Assembly (NCBI RefSeq): GCF_018294505.1
Contig: NC_057810.1
Location: 703,061,852 to 703,125,851, forward strand
DNA from: Triticum aestivum
Lineage: Eukaryota > Streptophyta > Magnoliopsida > Poales > Poaceae
Direction: 5' to 3'
DNA length: 64,000 nucleotides
The notes under the pieces are model-generated. The model did not search any database, was not told the origin of the DNA, and saw only the letters and a list, made by a program, of their open reading frames with translations. Below are positions 33,551 through 44,830 of the stretch, piece after piece. Numbering within the stretch: the stretch's first letter is position 1; each line of letters opens with the position of its first letter. Made by a program: the position numbers and the translations under genes.

Positions 33551-36332
33551 ATGGCTAGCGCTCCCAGCTCTTCCTCGCGCCCTCACGGCCCCAAGCAGGG
33601 TGATTGGGAAAAGTGTTCTGTATCCCACGGCCAACTGGCGAAGCTGTAGACCCAGGGATTTCTTTCCCCCGCAGATTTGGTCCATGTTCGAGCCGGTTTG
33701 GCTTCTTTCGATGGCGGGGAACAAGGGGAGAAGTTCCCCAACCCATCCAGGAGGGAACGAGTATGCTTTGTTCCCTATTTACCGAGAGGCGTCGGATTTC
33801 CAATCCATCCGTTCCTCCGAGGGCTTCTGGAGTACTTTGGCCTCCAACTACATAACTTCACACCTGTCTCCATCCTGCATATTGCGGGTCATGTTGCTCT
33901 TTGTGAGCTATTTCTGGGCTGTGAGGCTCATTTTGAGTTATGGAAGAAGTTGTTTTGCCTCGTCCCTCATAACCAAGAGGGATCCATATTCCAAGTGGGC
34001 GAAGCCGAGATATGGCACATCGCCGGGACCGGATACCTGTCCGGCACACCGAAGAAGGCATCCGAAGAATGGCCTTCCGAATGGTTCTATATTGAAGACG
34101 TCTCCCACCCCGACCAAATCCGGAGGGGTCTTCCCGAATATTCAAGTACTCCATTGAAGAAGCGCCTCAACTAGTGTCCTCGGAGCCCTAGGGAGGAAGA
34201 TAGCATGGAAGTCCACCAACTGACGAGCAAGATAAAGACGCTTGCTCAATCCGGATTGTCAATAGTCGAGGTTATGGCGATATCCATAATGCAAGGGGTT
34301 CAGCCACTCCAATACCGAGGGCGCACCATGTGGCACTTCAATGGAGAAGATGATGCCACCCGCTATGGTCGGAAGGGTCCGGACACTTACGCTGCTTTGG
34401 CGAAAATACTATCCGGATTATACACAGGGGAGGAGGAGGAGTTCATCCATGTTAAGCCCAGGGATGGATTTTCCATGTACAACCCTCCCAGCTGGGTGAG
34501 TTTTCGTCTCACTACTCTACTCCATCAATTCCATGAATCCTTTTTCATAAATATTAATCCATCATTTATAACAGGAATGGCGGAAAATCGCCAGGGAGAT
34601 CCACAGCCCCGCACCACAGCCATAGGACCACAACCAGGCCCTTGATCCCGGATTAGAAGAGGATCCGGATATATTCGTGGAGCTCGGGGAAGGGGTGTTT
34701 GCCCAGGCGAGCTGTGATGGCACCGAAGTGGCCATCATTGCCGACTATCTCGGTCTCATCCCCGCGTTGCATGTAAGTAATTAAGATACTTGTCCCTTGG
34801 GAGAATTTCCCTCTTCCGCCTTACCCACCGCACTATATGATGCTCTAAAGGGGAGGCGATCGACATGCCACACGTCACTTGAAGCGACGCGCAAGAAGGC
34901 GGCGCCTACGACGGGTAGGCCTTCAAAGAGGAAAGCCAATAGAAGTGCGGTTGAGCCTTTAGCAAAGAGGTATGGTTGTTTTAAGTATGCTCTATGGACG
35001 TCACATTTAAAGTGTGACAATATCCGTTGTGTCTTATCAGGAAAAACATTCACCGGACTATGTCCAGGGATCCTGCCAGTCGTGCCTCCACGAGCCGGAT
35101 TCCGGACCCTGTCGCAAGGACCGAGGCTAACATGGAAGTGACACCGGATTGTCTCCGCGGAGGAGTCAGATAAAGTATCTGTCACAAACTCCGAAGTGGA
35201 AAGCGCCATGAATCATCGGCGCCGGCGGGCCGTTCTTTGGGGCCGGTTTTTTAGAAGAGGCCTTCAACGCCTTCAAATTGGGTGATGCTTACATCCGAGC
35301 TGCTCGAGATGGGCTTACCTGAGCCAAAGACCAGTATTTGAAAGATATGGGGGTAAATACACATTTGTACAAAACTGGTAATCATATACTAGTAGCCTCG
35401 AGACTTGAAACAGTTGGTACAACTGATTTAAGGATCGTTATATGACCAGGTGCTCACAAAGAAGAACAATTTGTCGTCTCAAGACCTAAAAAAGTGTCAG
35501 GACCAGCTGACTGCTGCTACCGCCGAACTAGAGAAATCCAAGAAGGCGGCGTCTGGTAATGTTCCCCTCCATCGAGAAAACATAATCATATACCAGGATT
35601 ATTAATACAGGTGCAAATCTTATGATAGAGGCACCGAAGGTCGCACAAGCGAGAGTTCAAGGAGCTCAAAGGCAACTGGCCACAGGCGAGCGTATCCTGA
35701 CACAGGTCAGGGTGGAGAAGAACAAACACCAAGATGCCAACACCAAGCTAGGTGAAGAACTAAAAGATGTGTAGGCCAGCTAGCTGACTCCGTAAAGGAG
35801 AATAAGAAGCTGTGAGGCGGAATATTTAGTATGTGTTTGAACTTACCTTTACATAGTTCAGAAAAGAAAGAAACTGACAATAATTATGTCTATAGGTATA
35901 TTGACGGGCCGTCTCGAAGAGGAGGTGTCCGGATCGTCAAGCGATCTGCTACAAGAGCTGTCGCAAATGCACGAGCGACCTCGGCAGGTGATGCAAAGTA
36001 TTGCCAAGGCTTTATGGCCATTCGACTCCCCTCCAGGAAGTATGGAGGGGCTTGTACAGCTACTCTAGGGAGCGCGGCGGCACTTCTGATTATGGAAGAT
36101 ATCGGCCTGCCGGGAAGGTGCGCGAGAGGCCTAGGCAATGGTGAAAACTTGGTATACCAAGCTCGACCCGAATCACATGGCCCGGGTCGGACCTGTGGGG
36201 TCAAATGGAGAAGAAATTCCTGTTAGTCTGGTATATGACCAGGTTCAAGTAGCCGCCAAGTATTCCCAGCAGGATTGTAGGCTAGATAGCCTGTTAGATG
36301 GCATAGAAGAAGAAGTGTTTGAGTCTAAGTGA
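33551..36332 (+). pseudogene. F antisense ORF (Transposase_28/'putative gypsy-type transposon' family), multi-exon, broken
   Basis: Runs opposite to F's polymerase genes. Exon 1 from ATG 33551 (MASAPSSSSRPHGPKQGDWE) to 34495 holds FVPYLPRGVGFPIHPFLRGL, LHIAGHVALCELFLGCEAHF and FNGEDDATRY-like sequence, the pattern of the plant PF04195 family. In-frame stops are at 33647-33649 and 34172-34174. A GT-AG intron (34496-34574) joins in phase to exon 2 (34575-34772), which has another stop at 34623. Later exons (about 35040-35350, 35500-35560, 35620-35800, 35895-36110) are frameshifted; they include a helical, Gln/Lys-rich coiled-coil region. The last exon ends ...LDSLLDGIEEEVFESK at 36332. Function is unknown; such ORFs occur in the Tat lineage. 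Confidence 0.7.
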
Positions 36333-36659
36333 CTATGTACTTCATTTGACAAATTAATGTCTCTAGCTGAATTGAAAAATGCTTATCATGGCACACCTTT
36401 TCGCTTCAACCTCTGGACCCAAAGGTGCGGAGTGCTTCTGAATACCCGCTCGGTAATGTAAACTGGGGTACGCGTGGAAGCCGGGCGTAGGGGTCATGGT
36501 TGCTTGAACAGACAAGTATCCGGCTAGTTATGTTGTATTACATTTTGATCGTAAGAAACATCTTCCGGAGAGAATAGCTCTGTTAAGGGTTCCTTTCCCT
36601 AGGTAAGCATGCATTAATGTGCATGTCCGAACTATGTTTGAAAAAAAACCACAACATAC
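36333..36659. other. F spacer, no gene seen
   Basis: Non-coding sequence between the antisense ORF and the solo LTR, ending with the target duplication CATAC (36655-36659). Confidence 0.6.
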
Positions 36660-38215
36660 TGCTACCTCTTGAGCACTGGGTTGGTTTTCCCTTGAAGAGG
36701 AAAGGGTGATGCAGCAAAGTAGCGTAAGTATTTTCCTTAGTTTTTGAGAACCAAGGTATCAATCCAGTAGGAGGCTCCTCAAAAGTCCCTCGTACCTACA
36801 CAAACAAACAAGAACCTCTCAACCAACGCGATAAAGGGGTTGTCAATCCCTTCACGGCAAATTGCGAAAGTGAGATCTGATAGAGATAATAAGATAAGAT
36901 AAATATTTTGGTATTTTTATGATATAGATTGGAAAGTAAAGATGCAAATAAAAGTAGATGGAAACTTATATGATAAAAGATAGACCCGGCCGGGGGCCAT
37001 AGGTTTCACTAGTGGCTTCTCTCATGATAGCATAAGTATTACGATGGGTGAACAAACTACTGTCGAGCAATTGATAGAAAAGTGCATAGTTATGAGAATA
37101 TCTAGGCATGATCATGTATATAGGCATCACGTCTGCAACAAGTAGACCGAAACGATTCTACATCTACTACTATTACTCCACACATTGACCGACTCCTGCC
37201 TGCATCTAGAGTATTAAGTTCATAAGAACAGAGTAACGCATTAAGCAAGATGACATGATGTAGAGGGATAAAGTCAAGCAATATGATATAAACCCCATCT
37301 TTTTATCCTCGATGGCAACAATACAATACATGCCTTGCTGCCCCTGCTGTCACTAGGAAAGGACACCGCAAGATTGAACCCAAAGCTATAAGCACTTCTC
37401 CCATTGCAAGAAAGATCAATCTAGTAGGCCAAACCAAACTGATAATTCGAAGAGACTTGCAAAGATAACCAATCATACATAAAAGAATTCAGAGGATATT
37501 CAAATATTTCTCATAGATAAACTTGATCATAAACCCACAATTTATCGGATCTCAACAAACAAACCGCAAAAAGAGTTACATCGAATAGATCTCCAAGAAG
37601 ATCAAGGAGAACATGGTATTGAGATTCAAAGAGAGAGAAGAAGCCATCTAGCTAATAACTATGGACCCGAAGGTCTGTGGTAAACTACTCACAACTCATC
37701 AGAGAGGCCTTGGAGATGATTCCCCCTTCGGCGAAGCACCGGAAAAGGCTCCAAGATGGGATCTCGCGGATACAGAAGGTTGCAGCGGTGGAAATAGTTT
37801 TTCGTGGTGCTCCTAGATGTTTTCAGGGTACATGGATATATATAGGAGGAAGAAGTAGGTCGGTTGAGCCACAAAGGGCCCACGAGGGTGGGGGGCGCGC
37901 CCACCCCCCTAGGGCGTGCCCTCCTGCCTCGTGGCTTCCTCGTCTGCTGCTTGACGTCCACTCCAAGTCTCCTAGATTGCGTTTGCTCCAAAAAGATCAC
38001 TCCCGAAGGTTTCATTCCGTTTGGACTTCGTTTGATATTCCTTTTCTTCGAAACACTGAAATAGGCAAAAAAACAGCAATTCAGGTTGGGCCTCCGGTTA
38101 GTAGGTTAGTCCCAAAAATGATATAAAAGTGTAAAGTAAAGCCCATAAACATCCAAAACATGTAATATAATAGCATGGAACAATAAAAAATTATAGATAC
38201 GTTGGAGACGTATCA
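36660..38215 (-). mobile_element. Solo LTR, type B (Athila-type), TSD CATAC
   Basis: Begins TGCTACCTCTTGAGC and ends ACGTTGGAGACGTATCA, the full extent of the type-B LTR also seen at both ends of B2. It is flanked by CATAC on both sides (36655-36659, 38216-38220) with no internal region, so it is a solo LTR left by LTR-LTR recombination. It inserted into the spacer of F. It contains a TATATATA box near 37836-37843 and a GGGCGCGCCC box near 37889. Confidence 0.92.
37836..37843 (-). promoter_or_regulatory. TATA box of the solo type-B LTR
   Basis: CTATATATATCC on the minus strand, about 45 bases downstream of the GGGCGCGCCC/GTGGGCCC block at 37880-37900. Confidence 0.55.
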
Positions 38216-38717
38216 CATACATAACATCTAGGGGTTCATGAAGTGACAAGTAAAAACATCTTTAGTCCGCCGACTAAATATTCCCCTAAGAACGCTAGCT
38301 TTTGGCTTCACACAGTCTGAGGTACACATCCGTATGACCTGGCAGAAACAATCGCAGAGGTGCTCCCTCTATGCCCTAGCCGAACTAACGAGAACGTAGG
38401 GCATAAGCATAGGAGCCAGGCAACCCAGCTTGGCCAAAACTTAAGTCATATCGATGCATATAGTGGCGAAGAAAAGGTACATACGTGGAAAAAACACAGA
38501 TGTGGTGAGCTTGATGCTCGGAAAATAATAATAATAATAAGCTTCTGTACAAGAAGCCCCTAGGTATAACTGACATATGTATTAAGAATTGTATGCGTAT
38601 TAGGTGTACGGTTTAGCCGTACAAAAGCTTTGCGGCTCTAAATAAAAAAAAAGATGAAAAGAGAGAACAATAAATAATGGAAAAAGGCGAGAAAGGGGAC
38701 GAACAAAGAGTGCGGTG
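38216..38717. other. F spacer between solo LTR and integrase
   Basis: About 500 bases with no coding signature. It contains a short (ATA)n run near 38525-38540 and a poly-A stretch near 38645. It is the 3' untranslated part of F's pol side. Confidence 0.5.
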
Positions 38718-39150
38718 CTAGGCATAGAATCTTCGGAGTCTGGCCGCGTTCCATGGGTTTGGCTCCAGGCGGTTGTCTGATGCATCACGCAGGCGGTACA
38801 CTCCTCCGGTGAGAACTTTGTCAATGATGAAGGGACCCTCCCACTTGGGCTTGAGTTTGTCCTTTTTCTTCTCCGGCAAGCGTAGCACGAGTTCGCCAAC
38901 ATTATAAGTCTTGGCCTGTACTTCTCTGCTTTGATATATGTGGGCCAGTTGTTGGTAGAATGTGGAACGGGCTTTTGCGATATCGCACTCCTCCTCCAAG
39001 GCATCTAAGCTGTCCTACCGATCCAACTCGGCTTCTCTCTCTTCATACATGCGCACTCGAGGTGAATCATGAATAATGTCGCAGGGTAACACAGCCTCTG
39101 TGCCGTACACCATGAAGAAGGGTGTATATCCGGTAGAATGATTGGGCGTG
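38718..39150 (-). pseudogene. F integrase C-terminal part
   Basis: Minus-strand frame 38999-38718 encodes the end of a Ty3-type integrase: VQAKTYNVGELVLRLPEKKK, WEGPFIIDKVLTGGVYRL, ending WNAARLRRFYA. This is the SH3-like C-terminal domain that helps bind target DNA. The part from 39150 to 39000 (TPFFMVYGTEAV-like, reading through a frameshift and stop near 39015) links it to the core domain, which lies on the other side of element C at 46518-47145. Removing C and one GCGTG copy rejoins the two parts. Confidence 0.78.
39146..39150. repeat. Left target duplication of element C (GCGTG)
   Basis: GCGTG, repeated exactly at 46518-46522. Confidence 0.88.
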
Positions 39151-40836
39151 TGATACGTCTCCAATGTATCTATAATTTATGAAGCATTCATGCCATTTTA
39201 TTATCTGTTTTGAATGTTTACGTGCTTTATTATACACTTTTATATTACTTTTGGGACTAACCTATTAACTGGAGGCCCAGCCCATATTGTTGTTTTATTG
39301 CCTATTTCAGTGTTTCGAAGAAAAGGACTATCAAACGGAGTCCAAACAGAATGAAACCTTCGGGAGCGTTATTTTTGGAACGAACATGATCCGGGAGACT
39401 TGGAGTACAAGCCAAGGAAGCTTCAAGGGGGCCAGGAGATAGGAGGGCGCGCCCACCCCCTGGGCGCGCCCCTGTCTCATGGGCCCCTCGAGACTCCCCC
39501 GACCAACTTCTTTCCTATATATTCCCATATACCCTAAAACCATCGAAGAGAAGATAGATCAGGAGTTCCGCCGCCGCAAGCCTCTATAGCCACCAAAAAC
39601 CTCTCGGGAGCCCGTTCTGGCACCCTGCCGGAGGGGGGATCCCTCACCGGTGGCCATATTCATCATCCCAGCGCTCTCCATGACAAGGAGGGAGTAGTTC
39701 ACCCTTGGGGCTGAGGGTATGTACCAGTAGCTATGTGTTTGATCTCTCTCTTTCTCTCTCTCGTGTTCTCACTATGGCACGATCTTGATGTATCGCGAGC
39801 TTTGCTATTATAGTTGGATCTTATGATGTTTCTCCCCCTCTACTCTCTTGTGATGAATTGAGTTTTCCCTTTGAAGTTGTCTTGTCGGATTGAGTCTTTA
39901 AGGATTTGAGAACACTTGATGTATGTCTTGCCATGCTTATCTGTGGTGACAATGGGATATTCACGTGATCCACTTGATGTATGTTTTGGTGATCAACTTG
40001 CGGGTTCCGCCCATGAACCTATGCATAGGGGTTGGCACACGTTTTCGTCTTGACTCTCCGGTAGAAACTTTGGGGCACTCTTTGAAGTACTTTGTGTTGG
40101 TTGGATAGATGAATCTGAGATTGTGTGATGCATATCGTATAATCATGCCCACAGATACTTGAGGTGACAATGGAGTATCTAGGTGACATTAGGGTTTTGG
40201 TTGATTTGTGTCTTAAGGTGTTATTCTAGTATGAACTATATGATAGATTGAACGGAAAGAATAGCTTCATGTTATTTTAGTATGGACTCTTGAATAGATA
40301 GAATAGAAAGGATAACTTTGAGGTGGTTTCGTGTCCTACCATAATCTCTTTGTTTGTTCTCCGCTATTAGTGGCTTTGGAGTGACTCTTTGTTGCATGTT
40401 GAGGGATATTTATATGATCCGGCTATGTTATTATTGTTGAGAGAACTTGCACTAGTGAAAGTATAAAGCCTATGCCTTCTTTCCTACCATTGCAATACCG
40501 TTTGTGCTCACTTTTATCATTAGTTATCTTGCTGTTTTTATAATTTCAGATTACAAAAACCTATATCTACCATCCATATTTCACTTGTATCACCATCTCT
40601 TTGCCGAACTAGTGCATCTATACAGTTTTCCGTTTTATTGGGTGTGTTGGGGACACAAGAGACTCTTTGTTATTTGGTTGCAGGGTTGTTTGAGAGAGAC
40701 CATCTTCATCCTACGCCTCCTAAGGATTGATAAACCTTAGGTCATCCACTTGAGGGAAATTTGCTACTGTCCTACAAACCTCTGCACTTGGAGGCCCAAC
40801 AATGTCTACAAGAAGAAGGTTGTGTAGTAGACATCA
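39151..40836 (+). repeat. C 5' LTR (1686 bp)
   Basis: TGATACGTCTCCAATGTATC to GTAGTAGACATCA. The promoter has two GGGCGCGCC boxes near 39447-39470, CATGGGCCCC at 39478, and CCTATATATTCCC (39512-39524). A (CT)n stretch lies near 39747-39768. The 3' LTR is the same length within 1 bp and differs by scattered substitutions, a 10-bp indel near 39327 and C-run length. Confidence 0.9.
39512..39524 (+). promoter_or_regulatory. TATA box of C 5' LTR
   Basis: CTATATATTCCC, about 50 bases downstream of GGGCGCGCCC and TGGGCCCC blocks. The same is repeated in the 3' LTR near 45198. Confidence 0.6.
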
Positions 40837-40846
40837 AGCTCTTTTC

Positions 40847-40864
40847 TGGCACCGTTGCTGGGGA
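40847..40864 (+). other. Primer binding site of C (tRNA-Asp type)
   Basis: TGGCACCGTTGCTGGGGA, 10 bases after the 5' LTR; two transitions away from the B2 site. Complementary to the 3' end of plant tRNA-Asp. Confidence 0.78.
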
Positions 40865-40961
40865 GGTGAGTGCTTGAAGGTATATCTTTAGATCTTGCAA
40901 TCGAATCTTTTTGTTTCTTGTTTTATCACTAGTTTAGTTTATAAAAGAAAACTACAAAAAA

Positions 40962-41849
40962 ATGGAATTGAGTTTTTCTCATACGCTTCATCTTTTTAAT
41001 ATCTTTCGTGAGTATGATGAAAAGGAAAATTGTGCTCAAGTGCTAGAAGAAGAATTACATAGAATGCTTGGCATGAAATATGTGAATGATGAGCATGATT
41101 GCAATGTTGTTAGTATGAATTCCTTGAATATCCATGATGCTAATGATATGCAAAGCCACAAGTTTGGGGAAGCTATGTTTGATGAAGATGATATTTTTTG
41201 TCCCCCAAGTTTTGATGAGAATATTTATTATGTTGAATGAATGCCTCCTATTTATGATGATTATATTTATGAAAGTGGATTTGGAGAGGTCGTGACTTTA
41301 TTTAGTGATGATTCCACTATCTTGGAAGAGGTTTCAATTGATTATGAGAACAAAGTTGCTATCTATGATGATTATTGTGATGACTTGTATGCTATTAAGA
41401 ATAATGATAACCATGAAACTTGTCATCATAATTTTAGTTTTCAATTGGATTATGCCTCACATGATAGTTGTTTTGCTGAGTTTGCTCCCACTACTATTCA
41501 TGAGAAGAAATTTGCTTATGGGGAGAGTAATAAAATTTCTATGCTTGTAGATCATGAAAAGAATTCTTTAGGTGCTGGTTATATTGTTCAATTCATTCAT
41601 TATGATACTGAAAATTATTATGAGGGAGGAACATATGCTTCTAGGAATTGCAATAATGTCAAGTTTTCTCTCTATGTGCTTAAAATCTTGAAGTTATGCT
41701 TGTTTTGCCTTCCTATGCTAGTTGATTATTATTCCCGTAAGTTGTTTGCTCAAAAAATCCCTCTGCATAGGAAGTGGGTTAGACTTAAATGTGCTAGTCA
41801 TATGCTTCATGATACTCCTGTTATGTTTCAATTCTTATCTTTTATGTGA
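40962..41849 (+). pseudogene. C single ORF, acidic protein of unknown function, one in-frame TGA
   Basis: ATG 40962 opens a frame that runs to 41849 with a single TGA at 41238-41240, immediately followed by ATG 41241 in the same frame. The two parts are 92 and 202 residues. The product is rich in D, E and Y (EYDEKENCAQVLEEELHRML, PPIYDDYIYESGFGEVVTLF, IYDDYCDDLYAIKNNDNHE). It has a short hydrophobic patch (KILKLCLFCLPMLVDYYS) and a basic end (RKWVRLKCASHML). I recognise no gag, protease or polymerase motif. Its position, right after the primer site, is that of gag. It could be a highly diverged capsid-like or accessory protein. Confidence 0.55.
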
Positions 41850-42501
41850 GCATCATTGTCATCATCTTGCCTAGCTAGAAAGGCATTAAAGAAAAGTGCT
41901 TGTTGGGAGACAACCCAATATTTACCCTTACTCTTTTTGTGTGCTCACATGATTATGCTACTGTAGTAATCATGTTTTATAGCTTTTGTTTCAATAAAGT
42001 GCCAAGTAAGACCTTTAGGATAGCTTACGGTGATAGTTGTTTTGATCCTGCTGAAAATCAGAAACTTCTACATCCAGTAAATTAGTTTTGTTAATCCACA
42101 GAAATGTGATTCTGATCTGATTCTTTTTGCTATTGATTGGTACACAAATTGCTTAGGATTTCCTAATTTTGTAGGATTTTTGGAGTTCCATAAGTATACG
42201 TTTGATACAGATTACTACAGACTATTCTGTTTTTGACAGGTTCTGTTTTCTATGTGTTGTTTGCTTATTTTGATGAATCTAGGAGTAGTATCGGAGGGTA
42301 TGAACCATAGATAAGTTGGAATACAGTAGATATTATACCAATATGAATTTAGAATGAGTTCATTACAGTACCTAAGTGGTGGTTTTATTTTCTTATAGTA
42401 ACAGAGCTTACGAGTTTTCTGTTGAGTTTTGTGTTGTGAACTTTTTAAGTTTTGGGTAAAGATTCGATGGACTATGGAACAAGGAGTGGCAAAAGCTTAA
42501 G

Positions 42502-42585
42502 CTTGGGGATGCCCAAGGCACCCCCAAGGTAATATTCAAGGACAACCAAGAGCCTAAACTTGGGGATGCCCCGGATGGCATCCCC
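42502..42585 (+). repeat. Pair of PPT-derived hairpins, first repeat unit of C
   Basis: Hairpin 1: CTTGGGGATGCC (42502-42513), loop CAA, GGCACCCCCAAG (42517-42528), one mismatch. Hairpin 2: GGGGATGCC (42562-42570), loop CCGGAT, GGCATCCCC (42577-42585), perfect. The left arms copy the polypurine tract. Confidence 0.7.
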
Positions 42586-43228
42586 TCTTTCGTCTTCGTT
42601 CATCAGTAACTTTACTTGGAGCTATATTTTTATTCACCACATTATATGTGTTTTGCCTGGAGCGTCATTTTATCTTGTTAGTATTTCCTTGATGTTATTT
42701 AGAATAATGTTTTGCATCTTTATTTTCAATAAAAATGTCAAGGATAGCCTTTGCCATGCTAGTATACATGTTGCTGTTTGAAAACAGAAAGTTTACCGCT
42801 GTTGCAAAAATTCCCTAGAAAAGTCAGAGAATGATATAATGTTGAAACTTTTTGCATAATCAGATCTGATAAATATTCTACAGAGTAGTGTTTTTCTCAT
42901 AATTTTTGGAGTTAGGGAAGTATGATGAATCTTGCATTCTTTACAGACTATAATGTTTTGGCAGATTGCTGTTATGGTTGCATTGTTTGCATATGTTTGC
43001 TTGTTTAATGATTCTATTTGAGGATAGGAGTATTAAATATGCTGAGACATTTAGTATACAATGTTGAATAATAATTTTAGTGATTTTTTACAGTAGAAAA
43101 TGGTAAGGTTTTGCATTGGTTTATACTAACCTATCTCACGAGTTCTTGTTGAGTTTGGTGTGGATGAAGCTTTTGATAAAAAGAGAAACCATGATATGAG
43201 AGGAATTAAGGAGACACAAAAGTTCAAG

Positions 43229-43254
43229 CTTGGGGATGCCCAAGGCACCCCAAG
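43229..43254 (+). repeat. PPT-derived hairpin, second repeat unit of C
   Basis: CTTGGGGATGCC, loop CAA, GGCACCCCAAG; counterpart of the 42502 hairpin 727 bases away. A more diverged partner follows at about 43285-43312. Confidence 0.7.
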
Positions 43255-44817
43255 ATAATATTTCAAGAAGTCTCAAGCATCTAAGCTTGAGGATGTCCCG
43301 GTAGGCATCCCACCTTTCTTCTTCAACAACTATCGGTTAGTGTCGGTTGAACCTAAGTTTTTGCTTCTTCACATAAGTTGTGCCGTCCTTGCAATGTCAT
43401 TTTATTTTGTTTTGCTTGCTGTTTGAATACAATACCAAGATCTGAAATCCTTTAATGAGAGAGAGTCTTCACATAGCTACATAATTATTTAGCTACTCAT
43501 TGATCTTCACTTATATCTTTTTGGAGTAGTTTGTCATTTATTCGTGCGCTTCACTTATATTCTATGAGTAAATGGTTGAATGAGTTCAATGTCATAAATC
43601 TGAATTTATATATATATATTTCATTTGCTTATCCCATGGGGAGTAATGGCTTCACATCTAAGAAGTAGAGGTTGTAAATTTATTGAAGGTTAGCAAGCAT
43701 TGTATTGGTCATTTGAACAATTCATGAAAGAATATTGAAGGAAGAGAGATTTCACATATAAATATACTATCTTGGACATCTTTTATAATTGTGAGCACTC
43801 ATTAAGTATGACATGCTAAAGAGTTGATGTTGGACAAGGAAGACAACATAATGGGTTATGTTTTCTCACATCTCAGTTAAAGTATATTGTCATGGATCAT
43901 TCAAACATGTTGAGCTTGCCTTTCCCCCTCATGCTAGCCAAAATTCCTTGCACCAAGTAGAGATACTACTTGTGCTTCCAAATATCCTTAAACCCAGTTT
44001 TTGCCATGAGTGTCCACCATACTTACCTATATGCGGTATTTACCTGCCATTCCAAGTAAATTTGCATGTGCCAAAATCTAAACCTTCAAATAATAATCTG
44101 TTTTGTATGCCTGAATCGCTCATGTAGCGACTAGGGGATGTCAGTATCTTTCATGCTAGGTGGGTTATTCTCAAGATGAGTGGACTCTGCTCATCATGCA
44201 CGAGAAAAATGGCTGGTATCTGGGATGCCCAGTCCCATGATCAGAAGATCAAAATCAAATCAAAAATAATTGCAAACAAAACTCCCCCAGGTTTGATGTT
44301 AGTTGGAGGCACCCGTTGTTTCGGGCAAGCCATGGATTGATGATTGTTGGTGGAGGGGGAGTAAAAGCTTTTACCATTCTGTTTGGGAACCGCAATACAT
44401 TGGGAGGCAACACTATAAGCCCCTATCTTTCTCAGTGTCCGATTAAAACTCCATAGCCATAAATATTGCGTGAGTGTTAGCAATTGTAGAAGACTATATG
44501 ATAGTTGAGTATGTAGAGTTTGCTAAATCAAAGCTCTACATAGACCCTTCCTGAAAATAAGATGAATTGTAATTGTTTGATGACTGAGAATGAAGTTTGC
44601 TAGTTTTCAAGAAAGATTTTAGTCTATGCTTTAACATGTGAATGGCTTGTTACTTGATCGTGAGAAGTTTTATGAGATGAACTACTGTTATGACATATAA
44701 TCATGCTAGAAAAAGGTGATTGAAATTATCATTGTTCAAACTTGTGCACCTGCTAGCATTCACACTTCATAAATTCTTTCTTTTATCATTTACCTACTCG
44801 AGGGCGAGCAGGAACTA

Positions 44818-44830
44818 AGCTTGGGGATGC
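44818..44830 (+). other. Polypurine tract of C
   Basis: AGCTTGGGGATGC immediately before the 3' LTR start TGATACGT. Confidence 0.75.

Larger units (their letters stand above)
41850..44830 (+). other. C 3' non-coding region with duplicated block and PPT-like hairpins
   Basis: About 3 kb without a credible ORF. Two imperfect direct repeats of ~730 bases (about 41990-42600 and 42725-43340) each contain the box GCTTGGGGATGCCCAAGGCA. Further on, a two-copy piece of a ~43-bp minisatellite (CTTCACTTATAT at 43505 and 43549) and the polypurine tract AGCTTGGGGATGC (44818-44830) precede the 3' LTR. Confidence 0.65.

Noticed and set aside
33393..34157. 254-codon plus-strand ORF overlapping the start of the F antisense gene
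   Set aside because: It is in the wrong frame. The recognisable PF04195-like residues are in the frame beginning at 33551; this one is a shadow.
39747..39768. (CT)n runs in element C LTRs as a separate microsatellite locus
   Set aside because: Present at the same place in both LTRs, so it is part of the LTR; only length varies.
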